A stretch of 41,621 nucleotides of DNA from Bacteroidota bacterium (lineage in GTDB: Bacteria; Bacteroidota; Bacteroidia; Flavobacteriales; Schleiferiaceae), in the NCBI GenBank assembly GCA_003045865.1, contig PZPB01000017.1:1-41621 (forward strand), given 5' to 3'. Numbering within the stretch: the stretch's first letter is position 1; the number at the start of each line of letters is the position of its first letter. Positions 8,246-16,771 of this stretch are shown piece by piece. Position numbers and translations under genes: made by a program. Under the pieces are notes generated by a model. It worked only from the letters and a program-made list of their open reading frames with translations, was not told where the DNA came from and searched no databases.

Positions 8246-10354
8246 ATGCGGGGGAGTTTCTTATTTCTGATCCTACTTTCTTCCTTGTCGCTGAGCTTGC
8301 TGGGGCAAGAAGCGAAAAATTTCGAATTATATTTCTTTCAGACCAATGAAGAAGTAGCTATCCATAAAATACCCCATTTAGATTATGTTAAAAGTCAAAG
8401 TAAAGTGCCTAATTTTCCGGGCGGACAACAGGTATATGTTCGTTTAAAGGTTACACCTAAGGCGAGTGCGGTAGCAAAGAGTATTTTTTTAAGTTATTCA
8501 TTATTGGATAGCATCTCTTTATACTATGGTGATAATATGAGTTTTGGACTGCGTCAAAAAACAGGTCAAGCTTTTCAATTTGATACGCGCCTTAATGCGA
8601 ACACGGATTTTAGTTTTGATTTGCAGTCAGGTATCAAAGATTACTACTTTAAAATTAGCAGTCATAAACCTATTGTGCTGCCTTTTGAAATAATTGAAAA
8701 TAATGACCTTCTTTTTAAGGTTACGAATTACGATTTTTTCATGGGTATTTATGTAGGCATCGTTGTGGTGATGTTACTTTATAACTTGGTTATATACTTC
8801 TTAACCCGCGATAAAAGTTACCTTTTCTACATTCTCTATTTACTATTTTTAGGTTTGGCTCAGGCGGCCCTTTTTGGATATACCGACCGCTACCTCTTCG
8901 CAGACTTTCCATTTTTTAACAGCAAATTCGCTGTGCTCTCGGGAGCTTTAGTAGGAATTGCATCTGTTTTCTTTATTATAAACTTTTTGAGGCTTAAAGG
9001 AAAAGCACCTCTGTTCTACAAGCTAATGCTTGCGATAGTAGCCTTAGATGTGATTGGGATCGCTTTACTGTTTACTGGTTTTGATACAATCGCCTATAAC
9101 TGGGTAAACTTTGTAGCTTTAACGGGCTCTATTCTGGCTATTTCTGCCGCAGTAAAATTAGCCAGATCGGGATATAAACCAGCTAATTTTTTCTTGATTG
9201 CTTTGTCCATATTCTTGATTAGCGTTATCATTTTTGCCTTGAAAGACTTTGAAATTCTCCCTTATAATCCTTTATTCCGCCGTTCGATGCTCTTTGGCTC
9301 GAGTGTAGAGATTGTTTTACTTTCTGTCGCTTTAGCGGATCGTATCAATCAGTTAAGAAGAGAGAAAGAACATTCCCAAGCCACAGCTCTTGAAATGGCC
9401 AAGGAGAATGAGAAGATTATTAAAGAACAAAACATTGAGTTAGAAAGAAGAGTAGATTCTCGTACCATGGAATTGCAAGAAGCAAACAAAGAATTGCAAG
9501 TAACTTTAGATAACTTAAAAGAAACTCAATCTCAGTTAGTAGATTCTGAAAAGATGGCATCTTTAGGTCAGTTAACCGCTGGTATAGCGCATGAAATTAA
9601 TAATCCAATAAACTTTATTGCCTCTAATATTAAGCCTCTAAAGCTCGATTTATCAGAAATTTACGAAATCGTAGCTGCTTTTGAAGCCTTAGACGATAAT
9701 TGCAGTAACGAGGATCTTGCCAAGGCTAAGGCTAAATTAGAGGAGTTTGATTATTATTTCCTTAAAACAGAAATTGAAAGTTTAGTTAGAGGTATATCCG
9801 ATGGTGCGATTAGAACTTCAGAAATAGTTTTAGGATTAAGAAATTTCTCTAGGCTAGATGAGGATGTGGTTAAAAAGGCATCTCCCAACGAGGGATTAGA
9901 AAGCACCCTAGTTTTATTGCGTAATAAAACTAAAGACTTAATTGAGGTAATAGAAGACTATGACCCAAAAGTTGGTGAAATTGATTGCTATCCAGGCAAG
10001 CTAAACCAAACTTTTATGAATATCCTTAATAATGGCATCTATGCGGTTAATGAGAAGGAATATGAGGGTGATGAAAAACCTACCTTAATTATTAGAACGG
10101 AAAAGGAAAATTCGGCATGGGTTAATATTTACCTTACCGACAATGGTATTGGAATGGATGAAAATACCAAGAAGAAAATATTTGAGCCCTTCTTCACCAC
10201 CAAAGATGTGGGCGAGGGAACAGGGCTTGGTATGAGTATAGTTTTCAAAATTATTGAGAGACATGGCGGTAGCCTCACGGTAAACTCTGAGCCAAGTAAA
10301 GGCACGGAATTTAAAATTAGTTTACCAGTAATTCAACCAAATGAGTTTGCATAA
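8246..10354 (+). CDS. 7TMR-DISM sensor histidine kinase
   Basis: The 702-residue membrane kinase has a signal peptide (1-20) and an extracytoplasmic 7TMR-DISMED2-like beta domain at about 25-155, followed by seven membrane segments between about 163 and 365. A coiled coil (370-435) precedes HisKA with phospho-acceptor His449 (AHEINNP). The HATPase domain has its N box at 587-600, DNGIGM at 632-637 and GEGTGLGMS at 656-664. DISM receptors are thought to bind small extracellular ligands such as carbohydrates. It has no receiver, so it should pass phosphate to the receivers encoded next. Its stop shares one base with the start of the following gene (TAATG). The ligand might be the product of the two upstream enzymes; this is untested inference. 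Confidence 0.92.
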   Translation: MRGSFLFLILLSSLSLSLLGQEAKNFELYFFQTNEEVAIHKIPHLDYVKSQSKVPNFPGGQQVYVRLKVTPKASAVAKSIFLSYSLLDSISLYYGDNMSFGLRQKTGQAFQFDTRLNANTDFSFDLQSGIKDYYFKISSHKPIVLPFEIIENNDLLFKVTNYDFFMGIYVGIVVVMLLYNLVIYFLTRDKSYLFYILYLLFLGLAQAALFGYTDRYLFADFPFFNSKFAVLSGALVGIASVFFIINFLRLKGKAPLFYKLMLAIVALDVIGIALLFTGFDTIAYNWVNFVALTGSILAISAAVKLARSGYKPANFFLIALSIFLISVIIFALKDFEILPYNPLFRRSMLFGSSVEIVLLSVALADRINQLRREKEHSQATALEMAKENEKIIKEQNIELERRVDSRTMELQEANKELQVTLDNLKETQSQLVDSEKMASLGQLTAGIAHEINNPINFIASNIKPLKLDLSEIYEIVAAFEALDDNCSNEDLAKAKAKLEEFDYYFLKTEIESLVRGISDGAIRTSEIVLGLRNFSRLDEDVVKKASPNEGLESTLVLLRNKTKDLIEVIEDYDPKVGEIDCYPGKLNQTFMNILNNGIYAVNEKEYEGDEKPTLIIRTEKENSAWVNIYLTDNGIGMDENTKKKIFEPFFTTKDVGEGTGLGMSIVFKIIERHGGSLTVNSEPSKGTEFKISLPVIQPNEFA

Positions 10355-11472
10355 TGATTAGTTCGGCACCAAAAGAAAAAATTAGAGTTTTGTATTTGGA
10401 CGATGAAGATAACAATTTACGTTCCTTCAAAGCTGCTTTCAGAAGAGATTATCAGGTTTATACAGCCAATAATACGGAAGTTGCTTTTAGCATTATTAAG
10501 ACACAAAATCCGCATGTCATTTTTTCGGATCAAAGAATGCCAGTCACTAGCGGAGTAGACTTTTTTAATGCGGTACGACAAGTTTTTCCTGAGCCAGTTA
10601 GAATTTTAATTACCGGTTATACCGATGTGAACGATATTATTGAAGCGATTAACAAAGGCAATATTTATCGCTACATCACCAAACCTTGGGATGAGTCTGA
10701 TATTACTATAGCTATTGAAAATGCTTATGATCTATATCTTACACGGAGAGAGTTGAATGATAAAATTGGTGCTTTAGAAAAGGCGAATCAGGAGCTCAAT
10801 CGATTCGTTTATAGTGTTTCACATGATTTAAGGGCACCAATTGCAAGTGTATTAGGCTTAATTAAGGTGGCTGAGATAGAAGTTAATGATCACCCCGCAG
10901 CCGAAAGTATATTTAAACAGGTTGATCAGGCAACCTTAAAGCTAGATTTATTAATAAATAACATTATTGATTATTATAAAAACTCGAAGGCTACCGGCCA
11001 TTTAGAGCAAATAAATGTGACGGAGTTGGTAGACGACATCATTGGCAATCTGCATTTGGATGCCACAAGCTCAGGTTTTGATCTTGAAAAAGTGATAGAT
11101 CAGAGGGCTAATTTTGTTGGAGATGCCTTCAGAATACGCATAATTTTAAGTCATCTAATTTCCAACGCCGCGAAATTTAAAAAGCCCACTCAAAACAAGG
11201 CTAAAGTTAAACTTCACTTTGAAATTACAGAGTCTAAGGTGAAAATCGTAGTTTCGGACAAAGGAATGGGAATCCTTAATGAGTACATGGAACAGATTTT
11301 TAAAATGTTCTTTAAGCGTAAGGAAGAATTAGCGGGTTCAGGTTTAGGACTCTATATCGTAAAGGAGGCATTGTCAAAAATGGGTGGGCAAATAGATGTA
11401 AAGTCTTCTCCTAACGAAGGTTCTGATTTTAGAATTAGCTTTCCGAATCATATTTTGGAGGAAGATGAGTGA
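10354..11472 (+). CDS. receiver-histidine kinase hybrid (receiver first)
   Basis: In this 372-residue soluble protein the receiver comes before the kinase. The receiver (8-125) has D16/D17, phospho-acceptor Asp59 (FSDQRMP), Thr87 and Lys110 (TKPW). A short coiled coil (130-150) follows, then HisKA with His157 (SVSHDLRAP), and HATPase with SNAAKF, DKGMG and GSGLGLYIV. This arrangement suits a phosphorelay step: phosphate from the membrane kinase controls this kinase, which can then modify the next receiver. Its receiver is a near paralogue of the divergent response regulator at 4674-5138. It is translationally coupled to both neighbours, with a 1-base overlap upstream and an 8-base overlap downstream. 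Confidence 0.92.
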   Translation: MISSAPKEKIRVLYLDDEDNNLRSFKAAFRRDYQVYTANNTEVAFSIIKTQNPHVIFSDQRMPVTSGVDFFNAVRQVFPEPVRILITGYTDVNDIIEAINKGNIYRYITKPWDESDITIAIENAYDLYLTRRELNDKIGALEKANQELNRFVYSVSHDLRAPIASVLGLIKVAEIEVNDHPAAESIFKQVDQATLKLDLLINNIIDYYKNSKATGHLEQINVTELVDDIIGNLHLDATSSGFDLEKVIDQRANFVGDAFRIRIILSHLISNAAKFKKPTQNKAKVKLHFEITESKVKIVVSDKGMGILNEYMEQIFKMFFKRKEELAGSGLGLYIVKEALSKMGGQIDVKSSPNEGSDFRISFPNHILEEDE

Positions 11473-11869
11473 TTTCATTTTAAATAAGTGCTTACTAATT
11501 GATGATACCATGATTGATCGTTTCATTCATAGTAAACTTTTGGGGCACTACAAAATAGCACAAAGCATTGACGAGTGTTCTGGAGGCAAAGAAGCTCTGG
11601 TATACTTGGAGGCTGCTATTATTTCGGGCAACATACCGGATTTAATTTTATTGGATTTAATGATGCCCGAAATGGATGGATTCGAATTTTTACGTCCTTA
11701 TCACGGCCTAATTGCTAAATCACCCAAAAAGCCTTTACTCTTTATGGTTAGTTCCACAGAAGACGAGCGCGACCTTAATCGTGCGAAGGCAAATGATCAC
11801 ATTATTAAGCTTCTGCGGAAGCCTCTTCGTCCTGAGTATTTAATCGATTTGATTAAAACTCAGATTTAA
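11465..11869 (+). CDS. stand-alone response regulator (Rcp1/CheY-like)
   Basis: The 134-residue single receiver has acidic residues D13/D14, phospho-acceptor Asp64 in [13 protein letters not shown], a Ser/Thr switch in MVSSTED, and the conserved Lys in LLRKPL. There is no output domain. Short receivers of this type usually act by protein contact or carry phosphate in a relay. It is the last gene of the E1/GNAT/kinase operon and is the likely acceptor for the hybrid kinase before it. Its final 17 bases overlap the end of prfC on the other strand, so no separate terminator fits between them. Confidence 0.9.
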   Translation: MSDFILNKCLLIDDTMIDRFIHSKLLGHYKIAQSIDECSGGKEALVYLEAAIISGNIPDLILLDLMMPEMDGFEFLRPYHGLIAKSPKKPLLFMVSSTEDERDLNRAKANDHIIKLLRKPLRPEYLIDLIKTQI

Positions 11870-13436
11870 AGTGAAATTTGATTTTATCGAATTTCTGCTG
11901 TGCCATGCTCAGGCTGAAGGACGAGTCAGCTAAAAACACCAATCTATTAAATTTATCTCTCGCTAGATAGCGATACTTGAGTTTAGAAAACTCTTCTAAT
12001 TGGGCCGCATCATGGCTTTCTATCCAGCAAGCTTTGTAAGCCGAGTAGTTTTCATAACTACACTTTGCACCATATTCATGCTCTAGGCGATATTGAATTA
12101 CCTCATATTGTAGGGCTCCCACCGTTCCAATAATTTTTCTCTGATTACTTTCTAAGGTGAAAAGCTGAGCCACACCTTCATCCATTAATTGATCTACGCC
12201 TTTGTTTAGTTGCTTCGCTTTGAGTGGGTCGGCGTTATTTACAAAACGGAAATGTTCGGGTGAAAAGCTCGGGATTCCTTTAAATTCTAGCACTTCACCA
12301 CTCGTTAAAGTGTCGCCAATGCGGAAACTTCCTGTATCGTGTAAGCCAACGATATCGCCAGGGTAAGCAGTTTCTACGATACTCTTTTTGGAAGCCATAA
12401 AGGCGGTGGGGCTGCTGAACTTTATGTTTTTCCCGATGCGATGATGAATGTAATTGGTGTTTCTTTCGAATACACCCGAAACGATTTTCATAAAAGCCAA
12501 GCGATCGCGATGTTTGGGGTCCATATTGGCGTGAATTTTAAAAATAAAACCACTGAACAAATTTTCTTCTGGTCTTACTAATCGACCATCTGCATCTTTG
12601 GGCTGAGGCGGAGGAGCAATTTCAACAAAGCAATTTAAAAGTTCTTCTACACCAAAATTATTAAGAGCACTGCCAAAAAATACGGGACTGATTTCACCAT
12701 TACGATAATTTTCAGGGTCAAAGTCATCGTAAACTCCATCTAATAGTTCTACTTCTTCACGCAGAGTTTCGGCCGCTTTGTCGCCAACCAATTTATTGAT
12801 TTGTGGATCATTAACGTCTTTAATAGCGATGGCACCGGCAATTTTAACCTTGCTAACTTCAGTAAAGAGCTTTAGGTTAGATTCCCACATATTATACACC
12901 CCTTGGAAATCTTGACCCATGCCGATAGGCCAGCTCAAAGGGCTAATCTTCAGGCCAAGCTTTGTTTCAACTTCGTCTAACAAGTCAAAAGCATCGCGAC
13001 CTTCACGATCCAATTTATTAATAAACACAATGATAGGCGTATTGCGCATGCGGCAAACTTCTACCAGTTTTTCCGTTTGTGCTTCTACGCCTTTGGCCAC
13101 GTCAATAACCACGATAACACTGTCAACCGCGGTTAAGGTGCGATAGGTGTCTTCGGCAAAATCTTGGTGACCAGGTGTGTCAAGAATATTGATTTTTTTA
13201 CCTCGGTATTCGAAGCCCATTACCGAAGTGGCAACGGAAATTCCTCTTTGACGCTCAATCTCCATGAAATCGGAGGTAGCGGTTTTCTTAATTTTATTGT
13301 TTTTTACGGCACCTGCCTCCTGAATGGCTCCTCCAAAGAGAAGTAACTTTTCAGTTAAGGTAGTTTTTCCTGCATCAGGGTGGGAAACGATGCCGAATGT
13401 GCGGCGTCTTGCGATCTCTTCTTTTACTGTACTCAT
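11853..13436 (-). CDS. prfC: peptide chain release factor 3
   Basis: This 527-residue translational GTPase has the usual length of RF3. The GTP-binding motifs are G1 [13 protein letters not shown]3 DTPGHQDF and G4 NKLDREGRD, and the RF3-specific N-terminus is [17 protein letters not shown]3 releases RF1 or RF2 from the ribosome after peptide release, and in E. coli it also helps quality control. It is transcribed alone, divergent from the CarH-like regulator. A perfect TAnnTTTG element (13447-13454) lies 11 bases before the ATG. The 3' end overlaps the receiver gene by 17 bases. Confidence 0.97.
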   Translation of the reverse strand: MSTVKEEIARRRTFGIVSHPDAGKTTLTEKLLLFGGAIQEAGAVKNNKIKKTATSDFMEIERQRGISVATSVMGFEYRGKKINILDTPGHQDFAEDTYRTLTAVDSVIVVIDVAKGVEAQTEKLVEVCRMRNTPIIVFINKLDREGRDAFDLLDEVETKLGLKISPLSWPIGMGQDFQGVYNMWESNLKLFTEVSKVKIAGAIAIKDVNDPQINKLVGDKAAETLREEVELLDGVYDDFDPENYRNGEISPVFFGSALNNFGVEELLNCFVEIAPPPQPKDADGRLVRPEENLFSGFIFKIHANMDPKHRDRLAFMKIVSGVFERNTNYIHHRIGKNIKFSSPTAFMASKKSIVETAYPGDIVGLHDTGSFRIGDTLTSGEVLEFKGIPSFSPEHFRFVNNADPLKAKQLNKGVDQLMDEGVAQLFTLESNQRKIIGTVGALQYEVIQYRLEHEYGAKCSYENYSAYKACWIESHDAAQLEEFSKLKYRYLARDKFNRLVFLADSSFSLSMAQQKFDKIKFHFKSEF

Positions 13437-13446
13437 AATTGGCCTG

Positions 13447-13454
13447 CAAAAATA
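13447..13454 (-). promoter_or_regulatory. -7 promoter element of prfC (TATTTTTG)
   Basis: On the minus strand the sequence TATTTTTG matches the Bacteroidota -7 consensus TAnnTTTG exactly and ends 10 bases before the prfC ATG. No clear -33 TTTG was found at the expected distance, so the call rests on one box and its position. Confidence 0.5.
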
Positions 13455-13646
13455 GCTATTTAACGTGAGCTCGACTAGGAATTAGGATCTCAGATTTTCA
13501 ATAAAAAGAAACAAGAAGGCTAGGAAAAAACAGCTGCGTGTAGATGAGCAGATAAAGCAGAGCAAGTTTCTTCAATTTTGAGGGAAGCACTTCTAAATTT
13601 TAGATCGAATTCACCTAGTTTAAGTTTCGCTAATAAATCCTGATTA

Positions 13647-13679
13647 TTGTTTAACTTTTTATTGAAAGTACCTAAACAA
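13647..13679. promoter_or_regulatory. candidate CarH-type operator, site 1 (upstream of regulator gene)
   Basis: TTGTTTAA (13647-13654) and CTAAACAA (13672-13679) form an inverted repeat with a 17-base spacer. The same arrangement occurs twice before the sigma-factor gene. The site lies just upstream of a near-consensus -7 box (TAAGTTTA, 13692-13699) and covers the expected -33 region, as expected for autorepression. Assignment to the adjacent MerR regulator is inference. Confidence 0.55.
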
Positions 13680-13717
13680 TATCGTGTAAGCTAAGTTTAT
13701 GCTTATAGAAAGCTACT

Positions 13718-14611
13718 ATGAACTCAAAATATTCCATCAAAGACCTAGAAAAGCTCTCAGGTATTAAAGCCCATACTCTGAGAGCGTGGGAGCAACGCTA
13801 TAACCTTATTGAGCCTCATCGCACCGATACAAATATTCGCTACTATATAGATGATCATCTTAAAAAAATCCTAAATATCGCAGTGCTGGTTAAGAGTGGC
13901 ATGCGTATCAGTAAGGTTGCCGAATTAAGCCCTGAAGAAATCCGCTCAGCCGTTATTGACGCTGGCCGCTATCAGGGTAATTATGAAAGTCAGATCAACG
14001 CTTTTAAAATTGCAATGATTGATTACGACGAGTATTTGTTTGACAGCGTTTTTAATAAGTGTTTGATACAGTTTGGAACCGATGAAACACTCACCAAAAT
14101 ATTAGGTGAATTTATTCGTCAGATTGGTTTACTGTGGCAAGCTGGTGCTATAAACGTTAGTAATGAGCACTTTATCAGTAGTTTAGTAAAGCAAAAGCTG
14201 TTTGCAATTATTGATCAAACCATGTTGCCACAAACTAAGGATAAGTCGAAAAGTTATGTTTTGTACTTGCCAGCAGATGAGCTTCATGAATTAGGTCTTC
14301 TCTATCTTTATTATTATCTCAAAAAAATCGGTCACCGTGTTATTTATCTCGGTCAATCTGTTCCGATAGATTATTTGAAAGAGGTTTCGGAAAAAACAGA
14401 AGTGGATCAGTTCGTGTCTATTTTCACCACCACCCCTCATTTTGATGAGATAGATCAGTACTTTGAGAAAATCGCAGAGATGTTTGACCAAGATAATTAT
14501 CGCTTTTTCTTAACAGGGATACAATTTGGCAATTACAAAAGCGATAAACTGCCTGAACAAATTGAATTAGCGGCTAATATTGAGCATCTTAAGTCCTTTT
14601 TTGCGACATAA
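13718..14611 (+). CDS. CarH/LitR-like MerR-family B12-binding photoreceptor regulator
   Basis: The 297-residue product has a MerR winged helix (5-70, with TLRAWEQRYNLIEPHR), a helical B12-cap domain (about 90-170) and a Rossmann-like B12-binding domain (about 178-297). The residues that define CarH are present. Trp140 stands nine residues before Glu150-His151 (W-x9-EH), and Glu188-x-His190-x-x-Gly193 (ELHELG) supplies the axial His. CarH proteins bind adenosylcobalamin, form dark tetramers that repress, and fall apart in light. The gene stands directly before an ECF sigma factor, carotenoid genes and a photolyase, which is typical of CarH/LitR loci. It probably controls itself and the sigma promoter through the inverted repeats described here. 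Light response itself is inferred. Confidence 0.85.
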   Translation: MNSKYSIKDLEKLSGIKAHTLRAWEQRYNLIEPHRTDTNIRYYIDDHLKKILNIAVLVKSGMRISKVAELSPEEIRSAVIDAGRYQGNYESQINAFKIAMIDYDEYLFDSVFNKCLIQFGTDETLTKILGEFIRQIGLLWQAGAINVSNEHFISSLVKQKLFAIIDQTMLPQTKDKSKSYVLYLPADELHELGLLYLYYYLKKIGHRVIYLGQSVPIDYLKEVSEKTEVDQFVSIFTTTPHFDEIDQYFEKIAEMFDQDNYRFFLTGIQFGNYKSDKLPEQIELAANIEHLKSFFAT

Positions 14612-14633
14612 GTGTTGTCTATATTACTATTTG

Positions 14634-14643
14634 TTGTTTAAAC
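14634..14643. promoter_or_regulatory. extra TTGTTTAAAC half-site/palindrome
   Basis: TTGTTTAAAC contains the operator half-site and a perfect GTTTAAAC palindrome. It lies just after the regulator's stop and 26 bases before site 2. It has no partner at the 24-25 base spacing, so it may be an accessory site or chance. Confidence 0.3.
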
Positions 14644-14668
14644 AGCGATAAATCAGTCTCTTATGTTT

Positions 14669-14700
14669 TTGTTTAACTGTTTTGGTGTTTTCTTAAACAA
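14669..14700. promoter_or_regulatory. candidate CarH-type operator, site 2 (upstream of sigma gene)
   Basis: TTGTTTAA (14669-14676) and TTAAACAA (14693-14700) are perfect inverted arms with a 16-base spacer. The site ends four bases before the putative -33 box of the sigma-factor promoter. The arms match site 1 and site 3. Confidence 0.6.
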
Positions 14701-14704
14701 AACC

Positions 14705-14736
14705 CTTGTCGGTCGATATGATTTTGTTTAAGTTTG
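14705..14736 (+). promoter_or_regulatory. promoter of the ECF sigma/carotenoid operon
   Basis: CTTG at 14705-14708 (-33) and TAAGTTTG at 14729-14736 (-7, an exact TAnnTTTG) are 20 bases apart, as in Bacteroidota vegetative promoters. The start would fall near 14742, giving a leader of about 30 bases to the ATG at 14773. The box is embedded in operator site 3, so a bound regulator should block it. Confidence 0.6.
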
Positions 14737-14756
14737 GGGTGTTAAAAGTTAAACAT
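14724..14756. promoter_or_regulatory. candidate CarH-type operator, site 3 (over the -7 box)
   Basis: TTGTTTAA (14724-14731) and TTAAACAT (14749-14756) are inverted arms with a 17-base spacer and one mismatch at the last base. The site spans the -7 element and the expected transcription start of the sigma operon, which is a repressor position. Confidence 0.58.
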
Positions 14757-14772
14757 AACAAAACACTCAGTC

Positions 14773-15276
14773 ATGTCTAATTCCGATTTTAATTCTATGA
14801 TTACTAATCACCAAGATTTCTTACATCAACTGGCAATGAAGTTGACGAAGAGTAATGAGGATAGTAATGACTTGATGCAAGAAACTTTATTCAAAGCGAT
14901 AAAGAATAAGGATAAATTTCAAGAAGGTACCAACATTAAGGGTTGGCTATATACCATCATGAAGAATACCTTCATCAATGCATACCGTAAAAAGAAAAAT
15001 CAGAATACATTTGTAGACGAAACGGAAAATAAATATTTCCTTAACATACGTGAAAGCGAGAAGTCGGCAACTACCGATAGTATCGTTGATCACAAATATA
15101 TGATGGAGCAAGTTAATTCGATTGATAAGACTTATCTTGAAACTTTCATGATGTATTACAATGGTTACAAATACGAAGAAATTTCAGAAATATTGGGTAT
15201 ACCCTTAGGTACCGTAAAGAGTCGTATATTTTTAGCACGACGGAAAATGATGGATAAACTTAAAGATTACCGCTAA
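14773..15276 (+). CDS. ECF-type sigma factor (LitS/CarQ-like by context)
   Basis: This 167-residue sigma-70-like factor has region 2 at about 10-80 (DSNDLMQETLFKAIKNKDKF and GWLYTIMKNTFINAYRK) and a region 4 helix-turn-helix near 135-165 (YEEISEILGIPLGTVKSRIF). There is no anti-sigma gene next to it. In several bacteria a CarH/LitR repressor controls an ECF sigma that then switches on carotenoid and photolyase genes, and this position fits that scheme. Here the sigma gene also leads the carotenoid operon, with crtI only 14 bases downstream. The start is ATG 14773, just after the repeat-rich promoter. The promoters it recognises cannot be derived from this window. Confidence 0.9.
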   Translation: MSNSDFNSMITNHQDFLHQLAMKLTKSNEDSNDLMQETLFKAIKNKDKFQEGTNIKGWLYTIMKNTFINAYRKKKNQNTFVDETENKYFLNIRESEKSATTDSIVDHKYMMEQVNSIDKTYLETFMMYYNGYKYEEISEILGIPLGTVKSRIFLARRKMMDKLKDYR

Positions 15277-15290
15277 CAAAGAATTAAACC

Positions 15291-16763
15291 ATGGCCAAAA
15301 AGGCACTAGTAGTGGGAGCAGGTTTTGCTGGTCTCGCTGCGGCAACATCACTAGCGGAGAAAGGTTATAAGGTGACCATTCTAGAAAAGAACAGCCAAGC
15401 AGGCGGAAGAGCAAGAAGCTTTAAGGCACAAGGGTTTGATTTCGATATGGGTCCAAGTTGGTATTGGATGCCCGACGTTTTTGATACGTACTTCGCGAAA
15501 TTCGGAAAGAAAGTAAGCGATTATTACCAATTGGAAAGATTAGACCCTTCTTACCGAGTTTATTTTGGGGAAAAGGATTTTGTGGATTTACCGGCAGGAG
15601 TAGAGGCCTGCGCCCAATTATTCAATCAGATAGAAAAAGGCTCAGGCGATAAGTTGCGAAAATTTATGCGTGAGTCGGCTTATAAATATGAGGTAGGAAT
15701 TAACGACCTGGTATATAAACCTGGACGATCCATCATGGAGTTTGCTGATATCCGTATCGCTAAAGGCTTAATTCAGCTAGATTTACTGAAGTCGATGCGC
15801 AGTTATGTGCACAGTCACTTTAAAAATCCACGACTGAGACAGTTAATGGAATTCCCCGTTTTGTTTTTAGGGGCTACTCCCAAAAATACGCCAGCCCTTT
15901 ATTCGTTAATGAATTATGCAGATGTTGATGGCGGTACTTGGTTTCCAAAGGGTGGTATGCATAAAATTGTTGAAGCTATGGTTTCTTTGGCGGAAGAGAA
16001 AGGAGTAGAAATCAAGCTGAATCACGAAGTCTTAGAACTTAAGTATAGTGGAAAGAACATAACTGGCCTTCTAACTTCTGAAGGAGATTTTCATGCTGAT
16101 GTTATTATAGCAGCGGGAGACTACAATCATTTCGAACAAAAGATATTACCTGCGCATCTACGACAGTACAGCCCAGAGTATTGGGAAAAGCGCGCTATGG
16201 CTCCATCGAGCTTATTGTTTTACATGGGTGTAGATAAGCCCGTAGAGGGCCTTTTGCATCATACCTTGTTTTTTGATGAGGATTTTGATCAACACGCGGA
16301 AGAAATTTATAATAAGCCCCAGTGGCCATCAAAACCTTTATTTTACGCATCGGCTTCATCTAAAACCGATCCGAGTTTAGCTCCGGAAGGTAAAGAAAAT
16401 TTATTTTTACTAATGCCAGTAGCTCCGCATCTTAATGATAATGAGAAAAATAGAGAGCGTTATTACGATGTTATGATGGAGCGTTTAGAACGTTTAACGG
16501 GAGGTTCGGTAAGAAGTGACGTTTCCTACAAACAGTCTTATGCACACAGCAATTTTATAGAAGATTATCACGCTTTTAAAGGTAATGCCTACGGGTTGGC
16601 GAACACTTTAAGGCAAACAGCGATATTAAAACCGGCCATGAAAAGTAAAAAGGTTGAGAACCTTTATTACACTGGTCAGTTAACTACTCCAGGTCCAGGC
16701 GTTCCACCTTCCCTTATTTCTGGAATGGTGGTGGCTGACGAAATAGAAAAAGATTTTAAATAG
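15291..16763 (+). CDS. crtI: phytoene desaturase (carotenoid)
   Basis: This 490-residue FAD enzyme has an N-terminal dinucleotide fold (VVGAGFAGLAAATSLAEKG, then GGRARSF) and the CrtI C-terminal signature ending YYTGQLTTPGPGVPPSLISG. CrtI-type desaturases introduce double bonds into phytoene at the membrane to give red or yellow carotenes. The length is normal. It is followed 8 bases later by crtB, so the pair can convert geranylgeranyl diphosphate to a desaturated carotene. No lycopene cyclase, hydroxylase or ketolase is in this stretch, so the final pigment cannot be told. Its nearest relatives include other carotenoid oxidoreductases, so the exact number of desaturations is uncertain. Confidence 0.94.
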   Translation: MAKKALVVGAGFAGLAAATSLAEKGYKVTILEKNSQAGGRARSFKAQGFDFDMGPSWYWMPDVFDTYFAKFGKKVSDYYQLERLDPSYRVYFGEKDFVDLPAGVEACAQLFNQIEKGSGDKLRKFMRESAYKYEVGINDLVYKPGRSIMEFADIRIAKGLIQLDLLKSMRSYVHSHFKNPRLRQLMEFPVLFLGATPKNTPALYSLMNYADVDGGTWFPKGGMHKIVEAMVSLAEEKGVEIKLNHEVLELKYSGKNITGLLTSEGDFHADVIIAAGDYNHFEQKILPAHLRQYSPEYWEKRAMAPSSLLFYMGVDKPVEGLLHHTLFFDEDFDQHAEEIYNKPQWPSKPLFYASASSKTDPSLAPEGKENLFLLMPVAPHLNDNEKNRERYYDVMMERLERLTGGSVRSDVSYKQSYAHSNFIEDYHAFKGNAYGLANTLRQTAILKPAMKSKKVENLYYTGQLTTPGPGVPPSLISGMVVADEIEKDFK

Positions 16764-16771
16764 TAATTTGT

